The notes beneath the pieces are model-generated. The model searched no databases, had not been told where the DNA came from, and worked only from the letters and a program-made list of their open reading frames with translations. Positions 10,772-22,448 of a DNA stretch of 64,000 bases are shown here, piece by piece. This DNA comes from Cryptomeria japonica (lineage: Eukaryota > Streptophyta > Pinopsida > Cupressales > Cupressaceae): assembly GCF_030272615.1 (NCBI RefSeq), contig NC_081413.1:338550802-338614801 (forward strand), written 5' to 3'. Position numbers and translations under genes: made by a program. The first letter of the stretch is position 1. Each line of letters begins with the position of its first letter.

Positions 10772-12230
10772 TGTTGGCATATTGGCATAACTGTTGATGA
10801 TATTGATGAACCAGTACAAGGACTGTTGGTGATGATATAGTTGAGATGTTGTTTGATGACTTGATGATAAGTTTGTGCTTTCATTGATGGAAAATATGGT
10901 TATATTGCTTTATCATGTTATCTAAGCTGGCTATGATTGACCGAAAAGCTTTGGAATGAATTTGACAATTAACTAGCAAATAGGACTTTAACCGGTAAAT
11001 GTGAAACTGTGTTATGCTTAAGTAATTGGATCTTGAGATTGATGAAGAATTTAGTGTTGTGGTTTGGAATATGTGTTGATAACATTGTAATGAGGTTATG
11101 ACCAGAACCACATCATTTTCTGGCTACCGGAAGTCATGTTTGTAATTGACTAATATATTTTCTGTAGGGTTTTAGTAGGGTTTAAGAACCGGTATTCAAA
11201 TCTTATAACTGGTAATCATTTTGAGTTTGATGGTGTATTACATTATGTTTGTAAGTTGGTGATGACATGGCTGAAATCGCATGAAGTATTTGAATGATGT
11301 TTTGGTGTGATCAAAGAGTGAATTTATTGGGAATGTGTGAAGTGCTTAGTAGAATTAGCTAAGGGTTTAAAAGTGTATCAGATCGAGGTGCGGTGATCAT
11401 TCAACGATTGTAATTGATTTGTAATTGATTTTGATGATCCATATGATGATATATAATGAGTTATAAAGATCTATGATGTAAATATTAGGGTTTTGTAACT
11501 GACTAAATTGTAAAGTCTATTTAGGGTAAGTATGTAATGATTTACTATGTCTATGATCAAGAGAAGAGTGTGTGGATGATCCAGTGTGTCTCTACAAGAG
11601 AGAAGCAGACTAGAATAGAAATGATATGTATAAGAAAGAGTTTTATTTTTAGATCATTCATCTATTGTTCCCTAACAGTTGCAAAAGACTCAAAATCCCT
11701 TAACCAGGTAGGTTCTTACAGGCCTGATTGTATAAATCCCTTAACCGGGTGACTCATTAGCTTGGGTTCTAAATACTTTTACAAGGTTACTCCTAACAGA
11801 GTAAAGCTTCTAACAGGGATGAGGTAAATCTCTTAACCGAGGGACTCCTAACAGGGTCTTCTCCTAACCGAGCATATTTATAAGCTCCTAACGAGGCTAG
11901 GCTCCTAACAGTGCGCATTCCGAAAGAGTGCAAAATTCTCGTGGGTACCAATTCCCATTGTGGTTTTTCCCATTTGGGTTTCCATGTGAAAATAATAGTG
12001 TACATGTGTTGCTTGATTTCTTATGTGTTGAGTTGATATATTTCTATTGCATGTGTATTGATGAACACTTAAATGAGCAATTTGATGAATCTGATTAGCA
12101 ATATGATTTTAGTTGTTATCGGTATTGTTTATGAGTTGTTTTGAAATAATTTTTTGGTTGTTGTTGAATTTTATTATTGTTACCGATTCACCCCCCCCTC
12201 TCAGTAATAACTAGTTCCTCACAAATAACA
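10772..12230 (+). mobile_element. Solo LTR Z, copia type, inside PMD relic
   Basis: It starts TGTTGGCATATTGGCATAAC and ends AATAACA. The flanks are ATAGG (10767-10771) and ATAAG (12231-12235), a 5-bp target duplication with one mismatch. Near its right end is the run ATTCACCCCCCCCTCTCAG, the same signature as the LTR ends of copia elements A and D. No primer site or coding region adjoins it, so it is a solo LTR left by recombination. Removing it restores continuous PMD homology, which supports these borders. Confidence 0.72.
11671..11913 (+). repeat. Array of about ten CTAAC(C/A)GRG-like motifs in LTR Z
   Basis: Variants of YYTAAC(C/A)G(G/A)G recur at about 11671, 11699, 11739, 11791, 11809, 11831, 11846, 11861, 11885 and 11902, spaced 15-52 bases. 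The spacer sequences differ, so this is a motif array rather than a simple tandem repeat. It lies about 320-560 bp before the LTR end. Confidence 0.6.
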
Positions 12231-12740
12231 ATAAGAATAGTCACTAATATATGCCTCCATGCCCAAATGTTGAGCAAAGTTATCCCACATGTCATAGTAG
12301 TGAACCCTCTATAAGAAATCTTATGCATAACTTAGTATAGATGAGCTAACAAACAAGGGACCAATACAAATTGTATACCATCAATGACTATGTGGTCTAA
12401 GACACAACCCCATTGAACAAAAACACCATGTAATCTGCTATCTAGATGCATAATGTCTCTAATGATATTAGCAACAAATAGTGGGTATGTTTCATACTTG
12501 TTGATAGAATGATCAAAGTTAAACTCTCCACAAGATACATCAAAATCATCATCCATAAACACTCACTCCATAGCATCTAATCTAGTGTCCATATTATACA
12601 CTACTTTCTCATTATGGAATAAGATGTGAATGATGTGCCATTTATCCTCTAGGGTCATTGTGATTTTACCTATATGAAGATGAAATAAGTTGTGATATTC
12701 CACCTCTCCACCAATTCTATAATCATGCTCATACTAGACC
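12231..12740 (-). pseudogene. Plant mobile domain (PMD) relic, antisense in element G
   Basis: Read on -, the frame gives E-L-V-E-R-W, then F-H-L-H-I-G-K-I-T-M-T-L-E-D, then P-C-L-L-A-H-L-Y and C-G-I-T-L-L-N-I-W-A-W-R-H-I. These are the typical landmarks of the aminotransferase-like plant mobile domain (Pfam PF10536 family). PMD proteins occur as host silencing factors (MAIN/MAIL1) and, far more often, inside transposons. Stops and frameshifts break this copy, and solo LTR Z interrupts it. It lies about 1.05 kb before the polypurine tract of element G, on the opposite strand to that element, just as the second relic does in element F. Confidence 0.7.
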
Positions 12741-13790
12741 TAATATTGGGTATTATTGGGCCACGTGCCATAGACTAGCTAAAGTCAAAGTGATGCACAT
12801 TATTTCATGCAAATCAAGAATCAATACCCGTGCAGGTGTATATTTCTCACTTGATAATAGCTAATCTAGGTCCTCCTATATCTCACAAGTCAAAAAAATA
12901 AAAATCCATGTTTATAGACTTAAAAAATCTTAGCTTCTACAACTACAGAAAGGCATATGACACATGCACATTACTTAGACAATAACACAATAGTTTTAAA
13001 AACTACGTAGAATTAAAAATCTAGTGCAATTCAAGAAAATAATTGCACAATGATTTAATTATTGTGCAACTCACTAAAAAATGTGCACAAGAATTGAACA
13101 AAAGCACAATCGCAAAATAGTTGTAATGATAAAAACTAAATGTGCACATTAAAATGTGGCTACCTATATAAAAATGCAAATAGCACATAAAAAGTATATC
13201 AAAACATAACAATAGCGCATTAACAAAAAAAAACATGAATTATAATTTAACAAATGCCCAAATCTAGGATACAAAAATGCAAATACAATAAATTTTCAAA
13301 AAAGCTTAGTTTTTCAATTAAAAAAGATATAAAATTTTCAAAGTGGGATAGAAAACCTACTTGTGGTCTATAATATTTTATTATCTCATGCACCTAGACA
13401 CACTCCATGTGGTGGTCAGTGTGTGGGATTCTTGACATCTCATCAATAACTCAACAAACTCAAAGAATGAAAAATGGTTTTGTAAGTGTGAGAGTGCAAA
13501 TGAGGTTCATAGGACCCTTCCCTCTTCACTTATACCCACCCCATTGACCTAAACTAGACCTTTCAAGCTTCTCAAACCTACCATAACCCATCACTTCACC
13601 CTTTCTAGCCTATTTAACCTTGTTTTCTCCTTCTTAAGCAATCTACCTTGCCTTGTCATCCTCACATAAAATTGAACTTGCTTTTAATTTATTCCTCAAG
13701 GGTTCATCACACCTCCATACCTTGGCTCATTGGGGTACATTGAGGCATGACCTTACATAATTTTTCACTTTTTGTTTGAAACAATGTTAT
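12741..13790 (+). other. Element G sequence between PMD relic and PPT
   Basis: AT-rich sequence with scattered short frames and no recognisable domain. Its length (about 1.05 kb) matches the 1.2-kb gap between the PMD relic and the PPT in element F. Confidence 0.4.
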
Positions 13791-13791
13791 C

Positions 13792-13805
13792 AAAGAGGGA
13801 AAAAA
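13792..13805 (+). other. Polypurine tract of element G
   Basis: AAAGAGGGAAAAAA is followed by TAGACATTGAAAATT. Element F on the other strand reads CAAAGATGGGCAAAA followed by TGTAGACACCTAAAATT. The match marks the plus-strand primer and the LTR start, whose TG has decayed here. Confidence 0.65.
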
Positions 13806-13820
13806 TAGACATTGAAAATT
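13804..13820 (+). repeat. First bases of 3' LTR of element G
   Basis: The sequence TAGACATTGAAAATT matches the start of the F LTR. Element Y inserted after base 13820, and the LTR resumes at 43804. Confidence 0.6.
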
Positions 13821-14332
13821 TTCTAGAGTAATAAAGAACACATAATGAATTTAAGCATACTTCAAAGAATCAACCAAGAAATATTCCTTTCACAAGAGAA
13901 TGTTGCAATATGATAATTCATGAATATTATATTGAATTGATATGAAAATGATTCATTTGATATGATACAATGTCTGAATGAGTCTTACTTATATAGGCAA
14001 GGTGATGAGGTAGGATGACAACTACCCTTGATAAATAAATAAATGCATGATGCGATATAATAAATGCTTAAAGAAAATATTAAATAATGAGGCATAGCCT
14101 TATATCTTTTACAATTCCACCTAGGATAACTATCATGATCTTGTGAATAATATTAAATGGCAAGTTACATTCAAACTAACTTTATCATAACCAGCTTATG
14201 CCAACTATGCCTAAGTAATATTAACATGTAAATACATTTAGTGACAACTAACTATCACATATGAAGAAGTAAACTTAATACATGAATAGGTTTTAACTAT
14301 AAATTTGTTAGGATAAAACCATATTCACAACA
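13821..14332 (-). repeat. 3' LTR of element Y
   Basis: It aligns over its whole length with 43285-43798; shared blocks include CTTATATAGGCAAGGTGATGAGG and GTGACAAC.AACTATCACATATGA. It is clearly diverged, and its outer TG is lost. The inner end, TTCACAACA, is followed by a purine-rich tract on -. Confidence 0.75.
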
Positions 14333-14353
14333 TCACCCCCACCCCCACCCCTT
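14333..14353 (-). other. Polypurine tract of element Y
   Basis: On - the sequence is GGGGTGGGGGTGGGGGTGA, directly before the 3' LTR. It shows that the left LTR is the 3' one. Confidence 0.75.
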
Positions 14354-14994
14354 AAGTGCAACTTAGAGAGAGGAATGATTATGTAAATGGTGCAAGACTA
14401 ATATGATGTACAATATTGGTCTTGGAAAATAGGCCATGCTAGGTACCCATGCACAACTAATCATGCAAAAAATATCTTACAAATGGAGAAAAGGAGAAAA
14501 CCCCGTGGGACAAAATCCTCTCCAAAAAAGAGATATGCAAATCATGTACAAGTGAAATAAAAAGTGATGTATGGAGGTCTCAACATCAATAGCCCCTAAC
14601 AATTTCATCCATCATGAGAATCCAATCAATAGCCTCCCTAGAGGAGGGAAAGAGAGGGACTATATAGGTCCCCCATAATGAATAATTACCTACATGAATT
14701 GTAAGTGTCCCCTTATGAAGAAACAAAACCATGTATAGATGCAGGTATTCTTCTCATTCAAGATATGCTATGAAAGATGGGCGTAGGAAGATTGATGATG
14801 GTGTCTCTAGAAATTTCTTAGGTGTCTCCTTGTCTAAGTGATATGTTGATTTCATAATCCAATTGGATACATGCCCAATCAAAGAAGAAGGTGACAAACT
14901 TGAGCTCTGTGAAACTTGTTGTAGAAAAAACTGCAAGAGAAATATGATGTGACAACAAGAGTACAATGGGTGTCATCAAGGAAAAGAAATAACC
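14354..14994 (-). other. Interior of element Y with a decayed reading frame
   Basis: On -, about 14966 to 14590 is largely open apart from scattered stops. It is followed by sequence resembling a retroelement 3' end, including GAGAGGATTTTGTCCCACGG. I do not recognise the protein. Before element A inserted, it joined 30864-31509. Confidence 0.35.
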
Positions 14995-16330
14995 TGTTAG
15001 CAACAATAATGAATAAAAACTGAAAGGGGGGGATGAATCACTTCTCACTGGATCTACAAACTTAATCACAAATACAAATTTGATAAACTGCAATAATAAG
15101 AAAGATAAGCAAATTGACAACACAACACACAACACCAATATTTTGATATGGAAAACTCTATTAAGGGAAAAACCATGGTGGGAAACTACCCACAATATGA
15201 TAATACTCTGCAGTAGTATGTGTAAATATTACAATGGGGAATGCACATGCATTCAGGAACACTGACTAGATCTCACTACTCAAAAGATAATGATCTAGAA
15301 GGCTACAACCCTCAGGGAAGTCTCATTGACTTACAACAAGATTCAGACTACAATCCGGAAGAAATGAATTATGATAATATCATCTTCTAATGCCTGATGA
15401 TAGTTCTAGTTGAGCACAAATATCTGATCTACAACACCAATATTCTCTACTCAATACACCATACTAAAGGATGAATCCTTATTCACACATACACCACTCT
15501 CTGATAATTTAGACACAACCTCGATACCTTAATTACATGACAATACCACCTATTTACACAATTCATCAACCTTGACAACAAGGTCAGATAAACCCTCAAC
15601 TCACAATTACAAAATTACATCATATGATACAAAGACCAACCACCAGACCAATATAATGATATACATGACATAACATGGACCTGATTCAAATCTCCAAACA
15701 TGCATAACCACCAAAAATCATGCCAAGGTCAACTACAATTCACTACACCACCAAGAAAACTACATAACATGAAGAACATCATTGGTTCAACAAAATCACC
15801 AACAACTTACACAACAATCAATTCAGATCATCAAAACAAATAGGACATAATTTGGAAACACTAGCAAGCATGTTAGAATCATCAGTAACAACTACATCAA
15901 CACCACTTATCAAATCTTCAATTGTCAACATCTGAAACCCAAGAACACTAAAATAAAAACAACTGTCACGAAGAAAGATAACTTGTGGAGCACTAAATCA
16001 TGAACCATCTGAAATGAAGATACACAAGACCATCCCAAACAATCTCCCAAATACTCACCTCAAGATCTGATCACACTGAAATATACTGGAGGAAATATTG
16101 AACTCTGCAACCACTTATCAAAAAAACAAACTACAAAACCGAATCACATTCTATGATCAATTAAGCTTCCCGGGTCACCAAAACCAATACAAAAAGATGT
16201 AATAAGAACAAAAATACTCCAAACACCAAACCAAAATCCCGATAAACCAATCTGTAAGCACCAGAGCAATAAATCATAGAAATATGTTATCAATGACAAC
16301 AACATATCCTAGCAGCAAAATTGTCCAACA
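14995..16330 (-). repeat. 3' LTR of copia element A
   Basis: It runs from TGTTAGCAACAATAATG to TTGTCCAACA. The sense-strand end carries a C7 run (15024-15030 as G on +). The bases just after it, ATCTCCCCTCTTTGC, read on - as the polypurine tract GCAAAGAGGGGAGAT. Confidence 0.9.
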
Positions 16331-16559
16331 ATCTCCCCTCTTTGCTATTGATGACAATATATGAATGTGAAAAATAATCAATGCAAAGAAATAAAAATAT
16401 ATCCAACAGACTCCCCCTAAGATCAAGGAAATAAAATAATTTTTCACATGCTTCTCTCCCCCTTTGACAACAATGCCAAAGATAGAAAACAAAACTCTCC
16501 CCCTTATATAAACAAAAAAAGATAACCAATCCAATAGACTACTTCGTCAGAGGAGCAAT

Positions 16560-17300
16560 ACCAACTCATCAATCTGGATAAAAGGAATGAGACTGTGAAG
16601 TCCACCGGATTGATGCAACTCAATGCATCTAGTTCTCATTAGGAGGGGTGGATACCCCTAAGTTGTCTCTCAAATAGACAAATGTATTTGGAAGCAAAGG
16701 CTTAGTGAAAATACTAGCAATTTGTTCCTTTGTAGACACATATTCCAGCTTTACTTCCTCTTCACTGACTTTTTCTCTCAAGTAATGATATTTGATTGAC
16801 ACATGTTTAGACTTTGAATGTTGCACCAAAGTTTTTGACATGTTAATAGCACTAGAATTATCATAGTATATGATAGTAGGCTCATCATAGATAACTCTAA
16901 TATCCTTCAACATTTTCTTCATCCAAACTACTTGAGTGCAACTACCAACAACAACAATGTACTCAACTTCAACAGTAGATAAGGACACTGAATCTTGTAT
17001 CTCACTAGCCCATGAAACCAATTTCTTACGTAGAAATAAAGCACCACCAGAGGTACTCTTCTAGTCATCAACATTGCCACCCCAATCAACATCAGTGTAA
17101 GCACATAACATGAAATCATCATTCCTCAGATACCACAAACTATAATCCACGGTTCCCTTCATATATCTGAATATTCTCTTTACAACAGTGAATAGTCTAA
17201 GTAAGATATAGCAATCCACTAAGCATAGATCTGTACAAACTCTGATTAGCTTTTGGAGATTCATCATTTTTAAACAATTCGTAGCCAGTCACCATAGGAG
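16560..17300 (-). pseudogene. RNase H of copia element A
   Basis: On -, 17021-16629 encodes S-V-S-L-S-T-V-E-V-E-Y-I, then a W-M-K-K-M-L-K segment, a Y-D-N-S-S-A motif and the closing H-Y-L-R-E-K, all typical of copia RNase H, which removes the RNA strand during cDNA synthesis. The front part (17267-17061, with L-C-A-Y-T-D-V-D-W) lies in another frame, so at least one frameshift separates them. Not functional. Confidence 0.85.
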
Positions 17301-17356
17301 TTCCAACCAATTTGGATTCATCTAACCCAAAATTCTTTAGCAATTCCTTCACATAT

Positions 17357-18130
17357 TTAGTTTGAGATATAAAAAATACCTTTTCCAGTTTGTGAAATTT
17401 GCAAACCTAAGAAAAATGTCATCTCACCTATCATAGGCATCTTGAATTTTTTCTGCATTTCACCGACAAACTTCATGCTCAAGTCATCATCTCCTCCAAA
17501 GATAATGTTAGCAAAAAAGAATTCAACAATCAAGATGTTATCATTGTCAATCTTAAAATACATGTTACTATCAGCAGTCCCTTTATTAAATCCTAATTTT
17601 AGAAAATACTTATCCAATCTAGCATACCAGGCTCTAGAAGCTTGCTTCAATCCATAAAGAGATTTATTCAATTTACATACCATGTCTCCATCACCAGATA
17701 ATGAAAATCCATTAGGTTGCTCAATGTAGACTTCTTCCTAAAGATCACCATTCAAAAAAAGGTGACTTGACATCCTTTGGATACACCTTGAAATTTGTAT
17801 AAACAACATATGCAAGAAACAGTCTAACAAATTCAAGTTTGGCTACTGGAGCAAAAGTCTCCTCATAATCAATCCCTTCTTTTTGTGAATATCCTTTGCA
17901 TACCATTCTTTCTTTATAACTGACAACTTCTCCAAACTTCATTCAATTTATTCCTGAATACCCATTTAGTACCAATAACTTTCTTATCTTTAGGTCTAAG
18001 CACAAGCTCCCATGTGTTCTTCTTTTCAATCTGATCTAACTATTCTTCCATAGCTCTCATCCAATTTTTAGCTTTGCAGTCCTCAAAAACATCTTTAGGT
18101 TCAACTTTAGAAATCAAACATACCTCTTCA
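17357..18130 (-). pseudogene. Reverse transcriptase of copia element A, active site lost
   Basis: On -, 17942-17745 encodes [22 protein letters not shown], and 17683-17357 encodes L-N-K-S-L-Y-G-L-K-Q-A. Both are hallmark copia reverse transcriptase segments. Where the catalytic V-D-D should stand (about 17505-17513) the frame reads F-A-N, so the two metal-binding aspartates are gone. A frameshift and a stop lie between the two parts. The enzyme would be dead. Confidence 0.87.
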
Positions 18131-18681
18131 GTAGCTGGCTTTCTTCTAGATATCACACATTTATTTTTATCTCCAATAATCTAATTTTTCAAAATGATTC
18201 AATCTTACATACCCCGAAGTCTTCTGATTGTTCTGATTTTTAGGTTCCTGTACCTCTCCATCGACATCAGTAACATCTAGATTAATTGTCTCTATCAGAC
18301 CATTCTGCTTCAATTCTTCGTTCTAAATAGAATTTAGAACAATTTTTTTATCATCATCATGTCCACAAGCTCTTATTTCTTTTCCAAGGTTCTCACCCAC
18401 CTTCACATTTGCACTTTCCACTATCTTTCTCAGTCTCTCATTGTAGCACCAGTGGGTTTTTCTCTTTGTTGAATATCCCAAGAAAATTCCTTCATCACTT
18501 TCTGCATCAAACTTTCCTATCTCGTCATCTCTCTTGATATAATATTTTCTTCCAAATATTTTGAAATATCTCATAGTAGGAACATGACCAAACCATAGCT
18601 CATAAGGAGTCTTACCGATATTGCCTTTAATATGAACTTGGTTAAATGTGTAAATAGCAGTCCTAATAGCTTATCTTCAAT
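18131..18681 (-). pseudogene. Integrase C-terminal part of copia element A (left of insertion B)
   Basis: On -, 18574-18323 encodes Y-F-K-I-F-G-R-K and then D-E-G-I-F-L-G-Y-S-T-K, the conserved tail of copia integrase. Just before it the translation includes T-P-Y-E-L-W-F-G, also typical. Element B cuts the gene at 18682. Confidence 0.85.
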
Positions 18682-20299
18682 TGGTGCAGGAGCACCTAGG
18701 ACTTAGGCTCATAGTCCTTGTTCAATTTTGTCTTGTACTACCTTAGCCAAGTCAGGTTTCTAATAAGGACTCCAGGAGGGTCCAAAGTGTGTGTTCAATA
18801 TTTGGTTTGAGTCAAGTGTAGGACTAGTTCAGTTAGTTTTCTTTCTAGGTGTGCACTTTGTGAGTAGGTGTTAGGGTGAGTAGTTAAAATGGCCTTCTTG
18901 ATGATCAAAAGAGGCATAACTTGGTGAGAGAATTAGAGATGTTTAGAATAGTCTTAGGAATGTTGAAAAAGACATGAATGATGAAGTGTGATAGGTTGCC
19001 TAAGTTAGAAAGGCAAAATGTGCAAAATTGTAAAAGTTGTCATGACAACTTTGGTCCTAAAAGAGATTAGCGGTGGAGTTAGGATTAAAACATTGACCTA
19101 GGATGCCTCCACACATGGGGAAGACTATTTAAACCCTCTCTTGCATGGATACCAAGGTTGGAAGGATTGATTTTTGTGAATGACAATCTGAAACCACTCA
19201 TTTTCGGACTGTTATCACTGTTTTTTGTCTTATTTTGCTTTAAAAAGTGAACACAAATGGATAGAATCCATTTATCCAACTTTGGATAGTTTTTCTTTGG
19301 TGTTTTCTAGTACCATTTGATCCATTTCATGCTTTGTAAATAGTTTCTATTAGTTCTTTTACTGTTTTGTTTTCAAACAGCCAGTTTTTAATTGTAAATA
19401 GAAAATTATGTAAAAAATGGTTGCCCCATAAAATCCCTTCGTGATACCATCATGGCCTATCAGGAAATGGAAGGAAACCCTATGTAAAATGTAAATATGT
19501 AGGGAGGAGTTATGGAAGTGAAGTATACCATAGTTCCCACCTTGTTCTAGGCAAGTCCAGGAGCAACCTGGCTAGAGAAAACAAGGTGTAAATTGAATGT
19601 ATATTGCAGCGGTGACTTCAAAACATAAACTTTAGAATTTGACATTGAAGGATAAGTAAATTTAGAGTTCAATTTGAGAGGGGAAGCTTTGACAACCTCA
19701 TTTCATAGCCCTTCCCCTTTGTTGAATAGTCACAGTCGGTTGAAGCCTAGAAACCCTAACAAAACCTCATTTTTGGGTTAGGGCATTGTACGACAAGTTG
19801 GGAGACTAAAACCAACAAAATATCTTGAGGATAGATGAGTGATTGAAGAATAATATAACTTTTTGTAGGGTCTTTTAGACCGATTCACTCAAAACCCTTA
19901 AAAACTGGATTTAGGAGGCCTAATTGAGGCTCAGCCTTGTAGCCCTATTTCTAAGCAATTTTATGAAATCGGTAAGGGAATTGAAGATTGCAAAACCTCA
20001 AATGGACTTAGTTGACCTCAATTCATGGTAAATACCACCTCCACACCTCTACAATTCCTCATAATAGTATGGGGGTGAAAAGTGAGAAGTTGACAAGTTG
20101 TTGTCAAGGTTGCAAGATGAGAATTTGAGAAGCACATTGAATTGGTAGAGTTCCTAGTCAAAACACTTGTTGCAAACACCTTAACATTGGAAAAGAGAGA
20201 GTCCTAGTAGAGATTGAGAAGGACTTGGAGTTCTTGAAGTATAGCTAGACCCGGTAAGGTTGGTGGAATTGAGAAACACCAACTAGGTGAACCCTATCA
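18682..20299 (+). repeat. 5' LTR of chromovirus B
   Basis: It is about 93% identical by eye to the 3' copy. It ends CCCTATCA, two bases before the primer site. Compared with the 3' LTR it lacks about 20 bp near the end (between CTAGGTGAA and CCCTATCA). Confidence 0.9.
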
Positions 20300-20301
20300 A
20301 A

Positions 20302-20315
20302 TTGGTATCAGAGCC
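20302..20315 (+). other. Primer-binding site of chromovirus B
   Basis: TTGGTATCAGAGCC includes TGGTATCAGAGC, the complement of the 3' end of plant initiator tRNA-Met, two bases after the LTR. Confidence 0.9.
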
Positions 20316-20349
20316 TACAAGATTTGGGCTAGGGGAAGTTGATGTCCTT

Positions 20350-21714
20350 AGAATTGGAAGAGTCCATTGGAGACAAAATGGTGACCATGTAGAGTTGGCA
20401 AAGAAATTGGATGATCAGGAGGAAGAGAATAGGCTTCTGAAGGAAAAATTGGCAGAATTGGAAGGTAAGCTTGGTGAAATTGAAACCAAGGTAGATGAAG
20501 TGTTAGTAAAGGTTGAAGTAGGAGGGAAGGGTAAAGAGGTGTCAAAAGTAGACAAAGTACCTGAACCTGATCCTGTTTTGGAACAAGAACCTTTGCTAAA
20601 GGCATTGAAAGCCTTAATTGGTAAATCACTATAAGGATTGCCATTGTTCACTAGTAAGATGGAAGTAGAACTAGTTCTAGAATGGATAGAGAGCATGGAG
20701 AACCATTTTGAATGTGAAGGCATAACTGAAGCTCAAAGAGTCAAAGTGGCCAAGTCTAGGATGAGGGGAGTCACTCTCACATGGTGGAAATTTGTGCAGG
20801 ATGAGAGGAAGAAGGTGGGTAAAACCCCCATCTCTTCTTGAAAAGGGATGTTAGTCAAAATCAAAGAAGCCTATCTCCCTGATGATTATGAAGTGCAGAT
20901 CCATAGGAAAAGACAAAACCTAAGACAAAAATACCTTGATGTAAGTGGTTATATAGAGGAGTTTCACAAACTTAGTCTTAGATCTCATGTGGTGGAAGAA
21001 GAAAGCCTTAAGGTAGCTAGGTACATAAATGGACTAAGATGGAACATCCAAGAAGAAATCAGTCTATTGAGCCCAAAGATAGTTCACCAAATCTATCAAC
21101 TTGCCCTTAAAGTGGAAGAAAAACTGAAAAGGAAACATGATTCAAGTAGTAGCAGGGGCAAAGGTAGAGGAAAATAAAATAGAGGCCATAGGGGAGGCTT
21201 TGGAGGAAGAAATTCACAGCAAAGAACACAAGGTGAGTCTAAACTCACTGAGCAGCAAGAAGGTGGCACTGGTAAAGGAGGATTCAATAGAGGAAGGGGG
21301 TCAAACAATGGTTTTAGAGGAAGGTCTAGGGGACAAGGTAGAGGTTCCTCATATTTTGCCTCAATGAAATGTTACCATTTCAATCAGCTTGGTCATCCAG
21401 CATATAGGTGTCTAGAGAAGGGGTCATCATCATATAGCACTGAGAGGAGAGTAAACTACCTTCAAGAAGAGTCTTCAAGTAGCAAGACCTCAAAAGTGGC
21501 CTTAGAATCAGAGGTAGGTGACAACCTAATGATAAGAAGGACTTTGATAAAAGAACCTATCAAGGAGGAGCCTAGCCAAAGGAGATCATTATTTAGGATC
21601 AAATGCAAGATTATGGACAAAGTTTGCAAAGTGATAATTGACTCAGGGTCAATAGACAACATTGTGTCAGAAGAGGCAGTGAGTAAGCTTAAATTACAAA
21701 GGATACCTCACAAC
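20350..21714 (+). pseudogene. gag: Gag and start of protease, chromovirus B
   Basis: A single frame runs from the leader to 21714. It shows a coiled coil (E-E-E-N-R-L-L-K-E-K-L-A-E-L near 20425), the capsid region with W-W-K-F and Y-I-N-G-L-R-W-N-I, a Gly/Arg-rich stretch, then a CCHC zinc knuckle (C-Y-H-F-N-Q-L-G-H-P-A-Y-R-C, 21370-21411; the second zinc-binding Cys is replaced by Phe or Asn). It ends with the protease active site D-S-G (21640-21648). Stops lie at 20632 (TAA), 20839 (TGA) and 21175 (TAA), where CAA or TGG codons are expected. Solo LTR C interrupts the protease. The start codon is unclear. Confidence 0.87.
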
Positions 21715-22443
21715 TGTTAGGAATAAGGTGTCTCAACCTTGGATAATTACTATTCTTATTATTTGTTTTGTAAAATGTATTTCTTGCAAATAATGTAATT
21801 AAGTGAGTGTACATGTCTAGTTGGCATGTTGATGTGTCACTCCACTTGATGTGTCGGCATCTTGAATTATGTGTAAGGAGATCATGGCTGAAACGGTTAT
21901 GATGGATTCCTATGACACGTAAGAGCTATTTCTAGGAGATTTCAATGATGGGTGAAGACATGCAAGACATGTGGCAACTGATAAAAAAATTTTTAGGGTT
22001 CCTATTTTCTCGGAGAATGGTAAAACCCTAATACAGATTTCTTTGGAAGTTGCCCTAAAAAGGAAAGCGCATAAGCATTTTTTAGGGTTACAGACTGTGA
22101 TACAAAAAGAGTGTATTGTTGGTATGATATCGTGCTACTAGATTTGTCTTTAAGTGTCGATTGTCTCCTGAAAGAACTTGCATTGCAAGTGTGTTGTAAC
22201 CGTTGTGTTGAAGATAATACATTGTGCAGGTTTTGGAGTGCTGGGGTTTTTTACCAAAAGGTTTTCCCTAGGGTAAATCATTGTGTCATTCTCTATTTTC
22301 TGTATACATGGTATATGGCTGCAATATCTTTGTTAAAGTTGTTAACGAATCTGAAATTGTAAGGATTTAAAAGAATTTGCACAATACTTTCCTCTAGAGA
22401 TTAGTGTAGGATGTTGTTTCTACACCTGAGTTTCCTTACAACA
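21715..22443 (+). mobile_element. Solo LTR C, nested in chromovirus B protease
   Basis: It starts TGTTAGGAATAAGG and ends CCTTACAACA, 729 bp. ACAAC flanks it on both sides (21710-21714 and 22444-22448), a perfect target duplication. Removing the insert and one ACAAC puts the protease frame back in register, since 734 added bases shift it by two, as observed. No primer site or coding region adjoins. It is the deepest nesting level found here. Confidence 0.93.
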
Positions 22444-22448
22444 ACAAC

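Noticed and set aside
13821-14332. Independent solo LTR
   Set aside because: The adjacent polypurine tract, the partner at 43285 with a primer site, and the shared AAATT flanks fit one full element better.
18685-20299. Chromovirus B LTR starting at TGCAGGAGC (18685)
   Set aside because: That border gives flanks ATTGG and CCAAT, which are not direct repeats; starting at 18682 gives TCAAT/CCAAT and a better polypurine junction.
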